DNA of 64,000 nt from Promicromonospora soli (GCF_014653785.1 NZ_BNAS01000003.1:572117-636116); one strand, 5' to 3'; positions 47,101-57,027 are shown, numbered from the stretch's first letter. Made by a program: numbers and translations. The notes: a model not told the origin generated them from the sequence alone.

Positions 47101-48751
47101 CGGCTGTCGCGACCGGATTCGGCGCCTTGCCTCTGCTGGCGGGCTTCTCCGAGTCGAGTCTCCCGACGGGCGCGTTGTACGGCGCGGGGTGGCCGGCGTT
47201 CGGGGTGGCGGCTGCGATCCTGCTCGATCGGCGTACAGATCCGCGCGTGGGCCGGGCCGTCGCGGCGCTTGCCGTCGTCCCGGCAGCGATGGCGGTGATC
47301 GCGCTGTCGACGGCGGGTGGTCCGGTCTGGACCCGGGTCGAGGAGCTGTGGCGTGCGGCGGACTTCGTTGTCGTGCTCCTCACGCTGGTGCTGCTCGCCT
47401 GGGCGATGGGCTACGCCCCGGGGCGTATCCCGCGCCGCCGGCTGTTCTGGGTGCTGGTGTGGTCCTCGGTCGTGGTCGGCGCTGTCGCGGTGGCCGATTT
47501 GACGCTCGACCCGCGCGGCGAGGCCGTCGTACTGACCTTGGGCATGTGGTCGCTCGCCGGTCTCGTGACGCGGCTGACGACCGCGACCGAGCTCAGACCC
47601 GTCGATGAGCCGCTCCTCGATGTCGTCGCGGCGGCACTGACCTTGGCGATCGGTGCAGCCATGGGCGTGGTCGTGAGACTGGCCGGCACCCGCGCCGGCG
47701 TTCCTGCTCCGGACCTCACTGCCGCCTTCGCCGCCGTGACGTCCACTGCGCTGGCCTGGCCGGCTGCGGCCTGGTGGCGGCGGTCGCGGCTCACTCGCCG
47801 CTACGGCACCGGAACGCTGACCCCCGCCGATGTCGCTTCCATCACCGCTGGCCTGCACCGCCTCACTGACCCGCGCGAGCTGCTCGCCAAGGCCGCCGAG
47901 ATGGTGGCCGTCTCCAGTGGCCACCTCGAGGTGACGCTGGTGGTGGGTGAGGACAGCCCCGACGTCCCACCCGGCTGGGTCGACCATCCGCTGCTGGTCG
48001 GCGGCGACCGCGTCGGTACGCTGCTGCTGAACCACGACGACCCGGAGGGACCCGAGCCGCGTCAGGCGCGCCTGGTCGGACAGCTGGTGCCGACCGTCGC
48101 GCTCGTCTGCCGGGCTGTCGGGCTCGCCGTCGAGGCCGAGCACGCTCGCCAGGATGTCGCTCGCGAGCGGGACGCCGAGCGGGCTCGCATCCTTGGCGAC
48201 CTGCACGACGGCCTCGGCCCGGTGCTGTCCGGAATGAGCATGCGGGTCCAGAGGCCGAGTTGCGCCGGAGCCCCAGCCTGCTGCTGCAATCACTGGCCTC
48301 GGGGCTGGCCGAGGCAAGGGGAGACCTCCGCCGGATCGTGTCCGGGCTCAACCCGTCGGCGCTGCTCGACGCCGACCTGGCCGGAGCGCTCAAGCGGCTG
48401 ATCGCGACCTTCGACGGGGACGACCGTCAGGTCGGGCTGGAGATCACCGTCGAGCGTCCGCTGCCCGGCGCGGTGAACGTCGCCGTCTATCGCTCCGTGG
48501 CCGAAGGCATCACAAACGCATTGCGCCACGGCCGGGCGAGCCATGTGGCGGTCCGGGTGGCGACAACCGTTGCCGGCCACGTCGCCGTCGACGTTCGGGA
48601 CGATGGGATCGGTGGCCCGATCGCCCCAGGCGTTGGGCTCACATCACTGCGGCAGCGGGCGGAACAGCTGGGCGGATCGCTGGCCGTGGGACCTCACGAC
48701 GGCGGCGGAGTTCTGCTCCACCTGGAGCTGCCGACGACGGGAGCAGCATGA
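47052..48751 (+). pseudogene. NarL-type sensor histidine kinase, frameshifted
   Basis: Membrane sensor kinase broken by one frameshift. Several N-terminal TM helices (for example GVAAAILL, VVVLLTLVLLAWAMG) and a GAF-like region lead to a HisKA_3 box with the phospho-His in ILGDLHDGLGPVLSG. Just after MSMRVQ (about 48250) the frame runs into nonsense that stops at 48401. The kinase continues in another frame (LRRSPSLLLQSLASGLAEARG), with N-box EGITNALRHG and VDVRDDGIGG, to 48751. An extra AG in CAGAGGCC, or loss of one base, explains it. The start is uncertain (ATG 47052, TTG 47088 or later). Its end overlaps the response regulator by ATGA. Confidence 0.75.
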
Positions 48752-49377
48752 CGAGAGTGATGCTCGTCCACGATCACCCGATAGTGCTGTCGGGGCTATC
48801 GGCTCTGATCGAGTCGGAGGACGGGCTCGAGCTCGTCGCGACAGCCCGGACCGCCGCGGAGGCCCGTGCCGTCACCATCGAGCCGGACGTGGCGGTGCTC
48901 GATCTCGGACTGCCGGACGGTGATGGCATCGAGCTCGGTGCGATGCTCAAGCTCACCTGGCCAGGCCTGCGCGTCGTCGTGCTCACCATGCACGCCGACG
49001 ACCAGGCGGTGATACGCAGCCTCGGTGCCGGCTTGGACGGCTATCTCCTCAAGGACTCCGATCCCGAGGACGTGCTGGCAGCCATCCACAGCGCTGCGCG
49101 TGGGACCCTCGTGCTGGGCAGGGGGGCGTCGGGTGCGGTTGTCGCCGCTGCGGCCTCCGCACCGCGGACCGACGCGCTCGGCGCTCTCGATGCACGGGAC
49201 CTGGAGATCCTCGAGCTTCTCGTGCAGGGTCTGCCAACGTCACAGGTCGCGGCGCGCCTCTTCCTCGCGCCGAAGACGGTCCGCAACCGGGTCTCGGAGA
49301 TGCTCGCCAAGCTCGGGGTGGCATCACGTGACGAGGCGATCGCCCTCGGCCAGGCGGGAGGCCTGGGCCGGTCCTGA
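48748..49377 (+). CDS. NarL/FixJ-family response regulator
   Basis: 209 residues: receiver domain (1-120) with phospho-acceptor Asp in VAVLDLGLPDGDG, switch Thr in VVLTMH and Lys in GYLLKDSDPED, then a LuxR-type DNA-binding domain (about 145-205, with LVQGLPTSQVAARLFLAPKTVRNRVSEMLAKL). The usual acidic pair after the first strand reads His-Asp (VHDHP) instead of Asp-Asp, a mild change. It overlaps the kinase gene by 4 nt. The regulator is intact while its kinase is frameshifted, so phosphorylation may be lost or come from another source. Confidence 0.9.
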   Translation: MTRVMLVHDHPIVLSGLSALIESEDGLELVATARTAAEARAVTIEPDVAVLDLGLPDGDGIELGAMLKLTWPGLRVVVLTMHADDQAVIRSLGAGLDGYLLKDSDPEDVLAAIHSAARGTLVLGRGASGAVVAAAASAPRTDALGALDARDLEILELLVQGLPTSQVAARLFLAPKTVRNRVSEMLAKLGVASRDEAIALGQAGGLGRS

Positions 49378-49464
49378 GCGGGCGGATCACGCCGGGGCTG
49401 GCGCCCATGGCACGAGGGATGCCGATCACCTTGCCGCACCGGAGTACCGTGAGGAGCAACCAAG

Positions 49465-49494
49465 TCAGGACGCCTCCACCAGGACTTGTCCTGA
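49465..49494. other. small inverted repeat upstream of the slipin gene
   Basis: TCAGGAC (49465-49471) pairs with GTCCTGA (49488-49494). It lies between the response-regulator stop and the slipin start and may be a weak terminator or operator. Confidence 0.35.
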
Positions 49495-49582
49495 ACCTGT
49501 TTGAGAGGTGGGGCGTCATGATGACGTCGATCGTCGGCCCGCCGGTTGACGGCTTCCTGCGCGGACCTCGCGGAGCACCCCG

Positions 49583-50466
49583 ATGAGCGCCGCGACCTGG
49601 ATCCTGATCTTGACGCTGATCCTGGTCCTGATCGGCCTCGGAATGGCTGTCAAGATCGTCAAGCAGTACGAGAAGGGTGTGCTCTTCCGGTTTGGCCGAC
49701 TCAAGGGCACCCGCGAGCCGGGCTTTCGGATCATCATCCCGGTAGTCGACGTACTACATCGCATCTCCCTGCGGATCGTCACCATGCCCATCCAGTCCCA
49801 GGGCATCATCACCAAGGACAACGTCAGCGTCGACGTGGCCGCCGTCGCCTACTTCCGAGTGGTCGATCCCGTGAAGTCCGTGATCGTGATCGAAAACGTA
49901 ACCTCAGCCATCAACCAGATCGCCCAGACCACGCTGCGGAACGTTGTCGGGCAGCACGCCCTCGACGAGATCCTGGCGGAAACGGACCGAATCAACGAGG
50001 ACATCCGCATGATCCTCGATCGCACGACCACCGATTGGGGCCTCGAGGTCACATTGGTCGAGCTCAAGGACATCCAGCTGCCCGAGAGCATGAAACGCGC
50101 CATGGCACGTCAGGCCGAAGCCGAGCGGGAGAAGCGCGCGAAGATCATCAACGCCGAAGCGAGCACCTCGCCGCTACGAGGCTGGGCGACGCCTCCGACA
50201 TCATGATGGCGCATCCGCTGGCGCTACAGCTGCGCAACTTGCAGACGTTGGTCGAACTCGGCGTCGACAAGAACACCACGGTCGTGTTTCCGGCGCCGCT
50301 GATGAGCACCATCGGCGAGCTCGGCACCTTCCTGGCCCGTGAAGAAGCGGCCGCGACAGCGAACGCACCTGCCGGCGTCGACGACTCCACCACGGCACAG
50401 GGACAGGTTGCAGCACCCGTGACCAACGGTGCACTGGCACCTGCCGACACGACTCCGGCGCATTGA
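49583..50466 (+). pseudogene. slipin/SPFH (stomatin-like) protein, frameshifted
   Basis: A membrane-anchored SPFH protein: N-terminal helix ([20 protein letters not shown]), then the SPFH core ([20 protein letters not shown] … [18 protein letters not shown]) to [11 protein letters not shown], where the frame runs into 10 unrelated residues and stops at 50206. The family C-terminus ([37 protein letters not shown]) continues in the -1 frame to 50466. Loss of one G near 50157 (GAAGGCGAG to GAAGCGAG) fits. Slipins organise membrane domains, often with an NfeD partner, absent here. It could be a real mutation or a sequencing error. Confidence 0.75.
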
Positions 50467-50534
50467 ACCTGCTCCGGCCGCGGCCACGCCGGCCGAGGCG
50501 GTGGAGGTGGCATGACCTCGGCACGGACGACCGA

Positions 50535-50563
50535 GGCGCGACCGTTTCCCGTAGAGTCGCGCC
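50535..50563 (+). promoter_or_regulatory. inverted repeat overlapping a -10 element before the GH127 gene
   Basis: GGCGCGAC (50535-50542) and GTCGCGCC (50556-50563) flank 13 nt; a TAGAGT hexamer (50552-50557) overlaps the right arm. The start codon is 58 nt further on. Candidate operator/promoter. Confidence 0.35.
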
Positions 50564-50620
50564 GTCCACAGCACAGCCCGGCGACGGAGCCGTGAGCCCT
50601 TGCAAGGAGCCAAACCGTCC

Positions 50621-52945
50621 ATGAGTACCGCAGTGCCCTCGACCACCGGTCGGACGTTCCCGCTGGGGGATGTCCGGCTCGGCCCAGGACCGTTCGCCGT
50701 CGCCCAGCAGCGGGCGCTGGAGGCGGTGCTCGACATCGACCTGGACCGGCTTCTCGCCCCGTTCCTCGCCGCGGCGGGGCTCGACGGGCGGGCCGAGCCG
50801 TACGGCGACTGGGAGAGCGGGGGGCTCGACGGCCACATCGGCGGTCACGTCCTGTCCGCGCACGCGAAGCTGTGGGCGGTGACCGGCCAGGACGTGCTGC
50901 ACGACCGCATGGAGCACCTGCTCGACGTGCTCGAGCGCTGCCAGGACGCGGTCGGCACCGGCTATGTCGGCGGGGTCCCGGACGGGCCGGCCCTGGGCGA
51001 GGAGCTCGCCGCCGGGCTCATCGACGCCGACCTGTTCGCCCTCAACGGCCGGTGGGTCCCGGTCTACAACCTGCACAAGACGCTCGCCGGCCTCGTCGAC
51101 GCGGCGACCCACGGGCGCTCCGTGCGCGCGCTGACCATGGCGACGCGCTGGGCCGACTGGTGGCTGTCGGTCACGAAGACCCTCACCGGCGAGCAGGTCG
51201 AGCAGATCCTCACCGCCGAATTCGGCGGGCTCAACGAGGCGTTCGTGGAGCTGGGCGCACTCACCGGCCGCGAGGACCTCGTCGCCGAGGGGCGGCGGCT
51301 GGCCCATCACAGGCTGCTGGACCCGCTGGCCGACGGGGGCGACCCGCTGGACGGGCTCCACGCCAACACGCAGATCCCCAAGGTGCTGGGCTATCAGCGC
51401 CTGGCCGACCTGGCGCCGGACGGCGACCCGGGCGCTGAGCGGTTCGCCGCAGCGGCCGACGCCTTCTGGTCCTCGGTTGTCGAGCGCCGCACGCTGGCGA
51501 TCGGCGGGAACAGCGTGCGTGAGCACTTCCATCCGTCGTCGGACTTCACCGAGGTGATGACGGACCCCGAGGGGCCGGAGACCTGCAACACCCACAACAT
51601 GGTCGAGCTCGCGCGGCTGCGGCTCGACCGGGGGCACGACGGGACCGCCGTCGAGCTCGCCGAGCGGGCGCTCTTCAACCACGTGGTCTCGTCGGTCCAC
51701 CCCCGGCGCGGGGGATTCGTGTACTTCACGCCGATGCGGCCGGCGCACTACCGGGTGTACTCCCGGCCGCACCTGTCCATGTGGTGCTGTGTCGGCTCCG
51801 GCCTCGAGGGCCACACCAGGTACAACGAGCTCGTCTACACCCACGACGGGCCCGACCTCCGCGTCGAGCTCTACACGCCGTCGGTCCTCGACTGGACGGA
51901 GGAGGGCCTGCGGGTCGAGCTGTCGACCGAGCTGCCGTTCCGCGACGAGGCTCGGGTCGTCGTCACCTCCGCCTCGCCCAGGGCGCGCACGCTGCGCCTC
52001 CGCGTGCCGTCCTGGGCGGAGCTCGTGGGCCTGAGCGTCGACGACGAGCCGGTCGACGCCGCCGTCGTCGACGGCTACGCCGAGGTCGCCCGCACCTGGA
52101 GCGGCACGACCGCGGTCACCGTCCGCCTCGCGCCCCGGCTCGTCGCGGAGGCGCTGCCCGACGGGTCCGGCTGGGTGGCCTTCCGCTACGGCCCCGTCGT
52201 GCTCGCATCGCGCGGCGGCGGCGAAGACCTCGAGGGGCTCGTCGCGGGCCCGGACCGCATGGCGCACGTGGCCCACGGCCGCAAGATGCCGGTGCGGCGC
52301 AGCGGCATCGTGGCCGCCCAGCCGCCGGAGTCGGCCGTGTCGGCCGTCGACGAGCGCACGCTGACCTTCGAGCTCCAGGTGCTTCGCGAACGGTCCGGCG
52401 AGCTCGTTCCCGCCACTGTGCTGCTCGAACCCTTCGCAGGCATCCATGACGAGCGCTACAGCATCTACTTCGCGGCCGACGCCGACCCGTCCCGTGCCCT
52501 GGCCACTCTCCGGACCCTCGACGACGCCGAAACCACCGCCGTCTTCGACAAGGTGACGGCCGGCGAGCAGCAGCCCGAGGTGGACCACGGGTTCACGGGG
52601 GAGCGGACCAAGGCGGGCGGGGCCGACGGGATCCACTGGCGCAGCACGACGGCGTGGTTCGAGTACCGGCTCCGCTGCCCGGACGGCGCGGCCCTGGTGC
52701 GGACGCGCTTCGTCGACCGCGTCGCCAGCCGGCGCAGGGTCCTCCTCAACGGCCGTGAAGCAGTCACGTCACGGACGCTGACAGAGCCGGCCGACGGCGA
52801 GGGCCTCGCCGAGCACGAGTACGGCCTCACGGAGGCGGTGCGCGAGGCGGGCGCCCTGGGCGAGGTGGTGTTCCGCGTAGAGGCGGTGGACGGCGCGGAC
52901 AGCGGCGACCTGCTGGCCGTCGAGGTCCTCCTGCAGCAGGGCTGA
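50621..52945 (+). CDS. GH127-family beta-L-arabinofuranosidase (DUF1680)
   Basis: 774 residues, no signal peptide, so cytoplasmic. The catalytic (alpha/alpha)6 domain shows EFGGLNEAF and the zinc/cysteine site of the family: glutamate in FTEVMTDPEG, CNTHNM, and the paired cysteines in WCCVGSGLEGH. Beta-rich domains follow (about 430-774). In characterised members a cysteine acts as nucleophile. It would release L-arabinose from beta-arabinofuranosides of plant glycoproteins or arabinans, in keeping with the nearby pectinase. ATG 50621 follows AAGGAG; an in-frame TTG at 50600 adds seven residues. No transporter is adjacent. Confidence 0.9.
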   Translation: MSTAVPSTTGRTFPLGDVRLGPGPFAVAQQRALEAVLDIDLDRLLAPFLAAAGLDGRAEPYGDWESGGLDGHIGGHVLSAHAKLWAVTGQDVLHDRMEHLLDVLERCQDAVGTGYVGGVPDGPALGEELAAGLIDADLFALNGRWVPVYNLHKTLAGLVDAATHGRSVRALTMATRWADWWLSVTKTLTGEQVEQILTAEFGGLNEAFVELGALTGREDLVAEGRRLAHHRLLDPLADGGDPLDGLHANTQIPKVLGYQRLADLAPDGDPGAERFAAAADAFWSSVVERRTLAIGGNSVREHFHPSSDFTEVMTDPEGPETCNTHNMVELARLRLDRGHDGTAVELAERALFNHVVSSVHPRRGGFVYFTPMRPAHYRVYSRPHLSMWCCVGSGLEGHTRYNELVYTHDGPDLRVELYTPSVLDWTEEGLRVELSTELPFRDEARVVVTSASPRARTLRLRVPSWAELVGLSVDDEPVDAAVVDGYAEVARTWSGTTAVTVRLAPRLVAEALPDGSGWVAFRYGPVVLASRGGGEDLEGLVAGPDRMAHVAHGRKMPVRRSGIVAAQPPESAVSAVDERTLTFELQVLRERSGELVPATVLLEPFAGIHDERYSIYFAADADPSRALATLRTLDDAETTAVFDKVTAGEQQPEVDHGFTGERTKAGGADGIHWRSTTAWFEYRLRCPDGAALVRTRFVDRVASRRRVLLNGREAVTSRTLTEPADGEGLAEHEYGLTEAVREAGALGEVVFRVEAVDGADSGDLLAVEVLLQQG

Positions 52946-52966
52946 TGGGGGTTCGGCCCGAGAGGC

Positions 52967-55900
52967 TCAGGCTCTGAGGCGCCTGAGGGCGGCGACGTTT
53001 CCCTTGCTCTCGTACAGCCTGGTCGCCCGGTCCATCGAGGATCGAGCGTCCGTGGCCAGTCGGGCGGCCGTCTCCACCCGCGACCGCTGGACCAGCAGGT
53101 CTGCCTTGAGGTTCGGCAGCACGGCGGGAGCCAGGTCGACGGCGGTGGTGGTCATGGCCAGCGCGGCCTCGACCTGGTCCGGGGCGAGGCACCGGGCCAC
53201 CGCCATCAATGCCCTGGCACGCACAGCGACACAGTCGGCAGGAGCCACCGCCCGGGCCTCGTCGGCGAGTGACCTCGCCTCTTCCCGTCGACCCTGCTCC
53301 GCGAGGACCAGGGCGAGCCGGGAGGAGGTCTCGCCCACATGCTCAGCCTCCCCGCCCCGACGGAAGGGCTGCAGTGCGACCCGGTACCCGCCGACCGCCG
53401 CGAGGATGTCGCCTGCGACCGCCTCGACGTCGGCGCCGGCCCAGGCGAGGAAGGCGAGAAGCCGGGGTGCGCGCATCCGTTCGATCACGAGCGAGCGAGC
53501 GCGGTCGAGGAGCTCCCTCGCCGGCTCCAGCTCGCCCGCCATGGCACGGGCGTGAGCGAGCATTCCCATGGTGACGGGGTTGGGCGGGGCGTGCGGAGGC
53601 AGGAGCGACTCGATCTCCGCGATGCAGTCCGGCACCGGAGTCGGCCCGTCGACGAGGCTTCGCGCGACCAGGACTGCCGCGGCGAGCTGTTCGCGCACGG
53701 CCCCGCCACGCCGTGCCACTTCCAGGCTGCGACGCCCGAGGCTCGCGGCGGCGACCAGGTCGCCCCGTCGTTGCTCCAGCCAGCCGAGCAGGAAGAATGC
53801 CTGCGCGAGCCCGTTGTCGTCGCCCGCCTCGGCGAAGAAGTCGCCCGCTTGCCGTGCGGTGGCGGCCAGGTCATCGGCCGTCACACCCTGGGGACCGGTG
53901 ATGCACAGGCTTCGTGCATTTTCGAGCCGGGCGAGCCAGCGGTCGACCGGGCCGACGTCCGGCATGGTGGTCAATGCCAGCAGCAGCTTCTGCGCCCGGG
54001 CATGGTCCCCGAGTGGCAGCGAGACCTCGGCCAGCCGCTGGGTGGTGCCAGGGACCAGGGGATGCCCCTCCGGGAGGAGGTCGAGCGCCCGCGCCAGCAG
54101 GTCCGAGGCCGCCGCCATGTCGGTACGCAGGTACGCCCGAGTCCCCGCGGAGGCCAGCTTGGTGCCCGCTCGCGCCTCGAGTACGCCATCGGGTCCTAGT
54201 CCGACCAGCCGCCGGTTGACCACGGCCTGCTCGAGGTGGTGGCCGACGACCGCGTCCAGCTCGTCGCCGAGGGGTCCGGCGCTGTCCTCCAGCCAGTCCG
54301 CGAACGTGAGATGGAGGCGTTCCCGGTCGCGGCGGGTGAGGGTCCGGTACACGGCGTCCCGGATGAGTCCGTGCGGAAACTCCACCCGGCTGTGCCCAGT
54401 GCGCCGCAGGAGTCGCTTCCGGATCAGCGACTGCATGTTTCCCGCCAGGAACGGACGTGCCGCCTCAGGCGCCAGCACCTGCAGGGCCTCGAGGCTCAGC
54501 TGGTCACCCGTGACGGCCGCGGCTCGAAGCAGGTCCCGCTCGCCGGGGCCGAGCCGGTCGATCCGGGTGGCGAGCAAGCCCCGCAGCGAAGCGGGGATGG
54601 TATCGGTCTCGGCGTGCTCGAACGCGGCCAGAAGTTGCTCGGCGAACAACGGGTTGCCCTGCGCCGTCTCGATGATCCGCTCTTCCGCTGCTGCGGGCAG
54701 CTCGAGCGAGGCCTGGGCCCTGACCACCTGCCCGATGGCGTCGGGATCGAGCGGGTCGAGGTACATCAGGTCTGCTCGTTCGCCTCCGACACTCCAGTCG
54801 GGGTGCAGCTCGACGAGTTCCGGGCGAGCCAGGAAGAGGAGGAACACGGGCCCGCTGAGCGTGTCCGTGAGGTACTCGCACAACTCGAACAAGGTCGCCT
54901 CGGCCCAGTGCAGGTCATCCACGATCATCACGAGCGGCTGGACGGCGCTGAGGATCTCGAGGGCCCGGCGGAGGTCCGCGAAGAGCCCATGCGGCAGGCC
55001 CTGCGGTTGCCCCGCTCCGAGCGCACCGGTCAGGCGGCCGCCCAGCCCGGGCTCGACGTCGTCCAGGAGGCCGGCCACCCCCGCCCAGCCGGCGCCACCA
55101 CCCGCCTGGACGAGCAGGTCGTGCAGGAGTCCGGGCACCCGACCGGTACCTCCGTCGGGGCAGGCCGTGGTGATCGTCCGGACCTGTCCGTCGACCGACT
55201 CCGCGAACGCCCGGGCGAGCCGGGTCTTGCCGATGCCGGCTTCGCCGAGCACGGTCATCCGCTGTGGTGTCCGTCGCCGCGCCATGCGGCCGAACGCGGT
55301 CCTCAGGCGGGTAACCTCGCTTTCCCGGCCGACCATCTGTGCGCGAAGGTGACGTGGGATCAGCCGGGCGTCGGCGTCGACGTGGAGCAGGCGCCACGCG
55401 ACGGGGTCGGCCGGTTCCCGGACCCGCTCGACGACCGCGGCGCCCCGGACCAGCATCATGGCCTGCGGCCCGATGAGCACCTCGCCGGGGCGGGCGGCCT
55501 GCTGCAGCCGGGAGGCCAGCGATACCGCCGGCCCGCTCGCCGCGCGGGCGCCCGTGACACCTGACACGACCTCACCCGCCTCGACCCCGGCGCGGAACTC
55601 ACGTGGTTGACCGGGGAGGGCGAGCACACGCTCACGTGCCTGGTGAGCGGCCACGACGGCCCGGAGCGGGTCGTCGTCGTGTGCGAAGGGCAGTCCGAAC
55701 CACCCCATGACCCCACCACCGACGGGAACCTCGACGCGCGCCCCGTTGCTGCGCAGCGCCTCGGTGACCAACGCCAGCGACTCCGCGGCCTTGGTCTGCC
55801 CCGCTTCGGGATCGCTGTCGGCGTCGGTGAGGGTCAGATCGACGAAGAGAACCGTCACCGTCCTGCGCTCGCCGGGTAGCCAGGTCGACGTCTCGGGCAG

Positions 55901-56677
55901 GCGGACGGGCGAGGGCACCGCAGCGAGAGCAGGATCCTGGTTCAGGATCCTTCCGTGCAGGGTCCGTAGCTCAAGGCAGGGCTCGACGCCGAGCTCAGCG
56001 ACCAAGGTCCGGCGCACCTGCCCGTAAGCCTCCAGCGCATCGGCCTGACGGCCGGCCCGGTAGAGCGCGAGCAGCAGCTGACCGCGCAGGCCCTCGCGGT
56101 AGGGATGGGAGGCGATCAGCGCCTCGAGCTCCGGGATCAGCTCCGCGTGCCTCCCGGTGGCGAGCCGGGCATCGATCAGCGCCTCGCGCGCCGTCAGCCG
56201 GTGTTCCTCCATGGCAGCGATGGCGGCCTGGGCGAACGGCTCGTAGGCCACATCCGCCAGGGCGGGGCCGCGCCACAGGGCCAGTGCCAGCTCCAGCGTC
56301 GCTGAACGCTCGTCACCCTCGAGCTCACGAGCTGCCCGGACCAGCTCGTGGAACCGGTTGAGGTCGATGGCGCTCGCAGGGACCGCGAGGCAATAGCTGG
56401 TGCCGGTGGTCTCCACGGCGGTGGTGCCCAGGGACTTCCGGAGCTTCGAGACGAATCCCTGCAGCACAGTCTTCGCGGTGGCCGGAGCGGCGTCGCCCCA
56501 CAGGGCGTCGATCAGCCTGTCGACGGTGATCGCCTCGCCGACCTGGAGGGCGAGAATCGTCAGCAGGCTCCGCGCTCGCCCGCCCGGCACAGCGATCACC
56601 CTGCCTCCTCGCCGTACCTCCAGCGGTCCGAGGAGACGAACATCGACGTCGGCTGGCCTGCCGACCGGCACGCTCAC
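52967..56677 (-). CDS. large SARP-family regulator (BTAD, cyclase-like, AAA, TPR)
   Basis: 1236 residues, GTG start at 56677. Order: OmpR-type winged helix (10-100), BTAD (105-250), a class III nucleotide-cyclase homology domain (270-435), AAA ATPase with Walker A GEAGIGKTR (478-486) and Walker B MIVDDLHWAE, then TPR-like repeats to the end. The cyclase-like domain keeps one metal Asp (LFVDL, Asp280) but has Gly-Gly (GGGVMGWFG) where the second metal Asp sits, so it is probably a ligand-binding relic. It is divergent from three small genes and likely activates them. SARPs usually control secondary metabolism; no such cluster is visible here. Confidence 0.9.
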   Translation of the reverse strand: MSVPVGRPADVDVRLLGPLEVRRGGRVIAVPGGRARSLLTILALQVGEAITVDRLIDALWGDAAPATAKTVLQGFVSKLRKSLGTTAVETTGTSYCLAVPASAIDLNRFHELVRAARELEGDERSATLELALALWRGPALADVAYEPFAQAAIAAMEEHRLTAREALIDARLATGRHAELIPELEALIASHPYREGLRGQLLLALYRAGRQADALEAYGQVRRTLVAELGVEPCLELRTLHGRILNQDPALAAVPSPVRLPETSTWLPGERRTVTVLFVDLTLTDADSDPEAGQTKAAESLALVTEALRSNGARVEVPVGGGVMGWFGLPFAHDDDPLRAVVAAHQARERVLALPGQPREFRAGVEAGEVVSGVTGARAASGPAVSLASRLQQAARPGEVLIGPQAMMLVRGAAVVERVREPADPVAWRLLHVDADARLIPRHLRAQMVGRESEVTRLRTAFGRMARRRTPQRMTVLGEAGIGKTRLARAFAESVDGQVRTITTACPDGGTGRVPGLLHDLLVQAGGGAGWAGVAGLLDDVEPGLGGRLTGALGAGQPQGLPHGLFADLRRALEILSAVQPLVMIVDDLHWAEATLFELCEYLTDTLSGPVFLLFLARPELVELHPDWSVGGERADLMYLDPLDPDAIGQVVRAQASLELPAAAEERIIETAQGNPLFAEQLLAAFEHAETDTIPASLRGLLATRIDRLGPGERDLLRAAAVTGDQLSLEALQVLAPEAARPFLAGNMQSLIRKRLLRRTGHSRVEFPHGLIRDAVYRTLTRRDRERLHLTFADWLEDSAGPLGDELDAVVGHHLEQAVVNRRLVGLGPDGVLEARAGTKLASAGTRAYLRTDMAAASDLLARALDLLPEGHPLVPGTTQRLAEVSLPLGDHARAQKLLLALTTMPDVGPVDRWLARLENARSLCITGPQGVTADDLAATARQAGDFFAEAGDDNGLAQAFFLLGWLEQRRGDLVAAASLGRRSLEVARRGGAVREQLAAAVLVARSLVDGPTPVPDCIAEIESLLPPHAPPNPVTMGMLAHARAMAGELEPARELLDRARSLVIERMRAPRLLAFLAWAGADVEAVAGDILAAVGGYRVALQPFRRGGEAEHVGETSSRLALVLAEQGRREEARSLADEARAVAPADCVAVRARALMAVARCLAPDQVEAALAMTTTAVDLAPAVLPNLKADLLVQRSRVETAARLATDARSSMDRATRLYESKGNVAALRRLRA

Positions 56678-56708
56678 AGTCTGACTCTACGGGCCACCCG
56701 GCAGCCCT

Positions 56709-56726
56709 TAGCGAGGTTCTAGCGGG
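56709..56726. promoter_or_regulatory. candidate SARP-binding direct repeats
   Basis: TAGCGAG (56709-56715) and TAGCGGG (56720-56726) are spaced exactly 11 bp, the spacing SARP activators recognise. They lie between the SARP gene and the divergent small-gene operon; a further AGCG is at 56740. A possible -10 for the SARP gene (TAGAGT, minus strand) is at 56684-56689. Confidence 0.5.
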
Positions 56727-56772
56727 CTCGGAGAGCCTGAGCGAACAGACCGGACGCAAGGAGGAGGAAGGT

Positions 56773-57027
56773 ATGCCGCTCTATCTCGACATCCACGAAC
56801 AGGCCCCCGAAGGCCTGACGCTCGAGGCGCTGGAACAGGCCCACCGCATCGATCTCCAGAACCAGGACAGGCACGGCGTGACCTTCAAGCAGTACTGGGC
56901 CGACCTCACGGTGGGGAAGGTCTTCTGCCTCGTCGAGGCCCCCAGCGCCGAGGCCGCGGCGGCCGTCCACCGCGAGGGGCACGGGCTCCTCGCCAACCGC
57001 ATCTACGAAGTGGTCGAGGGCCACTGA
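56773..57027 (+). CDS. DUF4242 (SCO4226-type) small protein
   Basis: 84 residues, ferredoxin-like fold. The start YLDIHEQAPEGLTLEAL, with the short pattern HxxD nearby (AHRIDLQNQDRHG), followed by YWADLTVGKVFCLVEAPS and AAAVHREGHG, is DUF4242; the Streptomyces SCO4226 homologue binds nickel. It has a strong ribosome site (GGAGGAGGAAGG). First gene of a three-gene run (spacings 20 and 27 nt) transcribed away from the SARP regulator. Function unknown. Confidence 0.85.
   Translation: MPLYLDIHEQAPEGLTLEALEQAHRIDLQNQDRHGVTFKQYWADLTVGKVFCLVEAPSAEAAAAVHREGHGLLANRIYEVVEGH

Noticed and set aside
50201-52636. 811-aa open frame on the minus strand opposite the GH127 gene
   Set aside because: Its composition is that of GC-rich antisense shadow, without domains or ribosome site; the plus strand carries a clear enzyme with active-site motifs.
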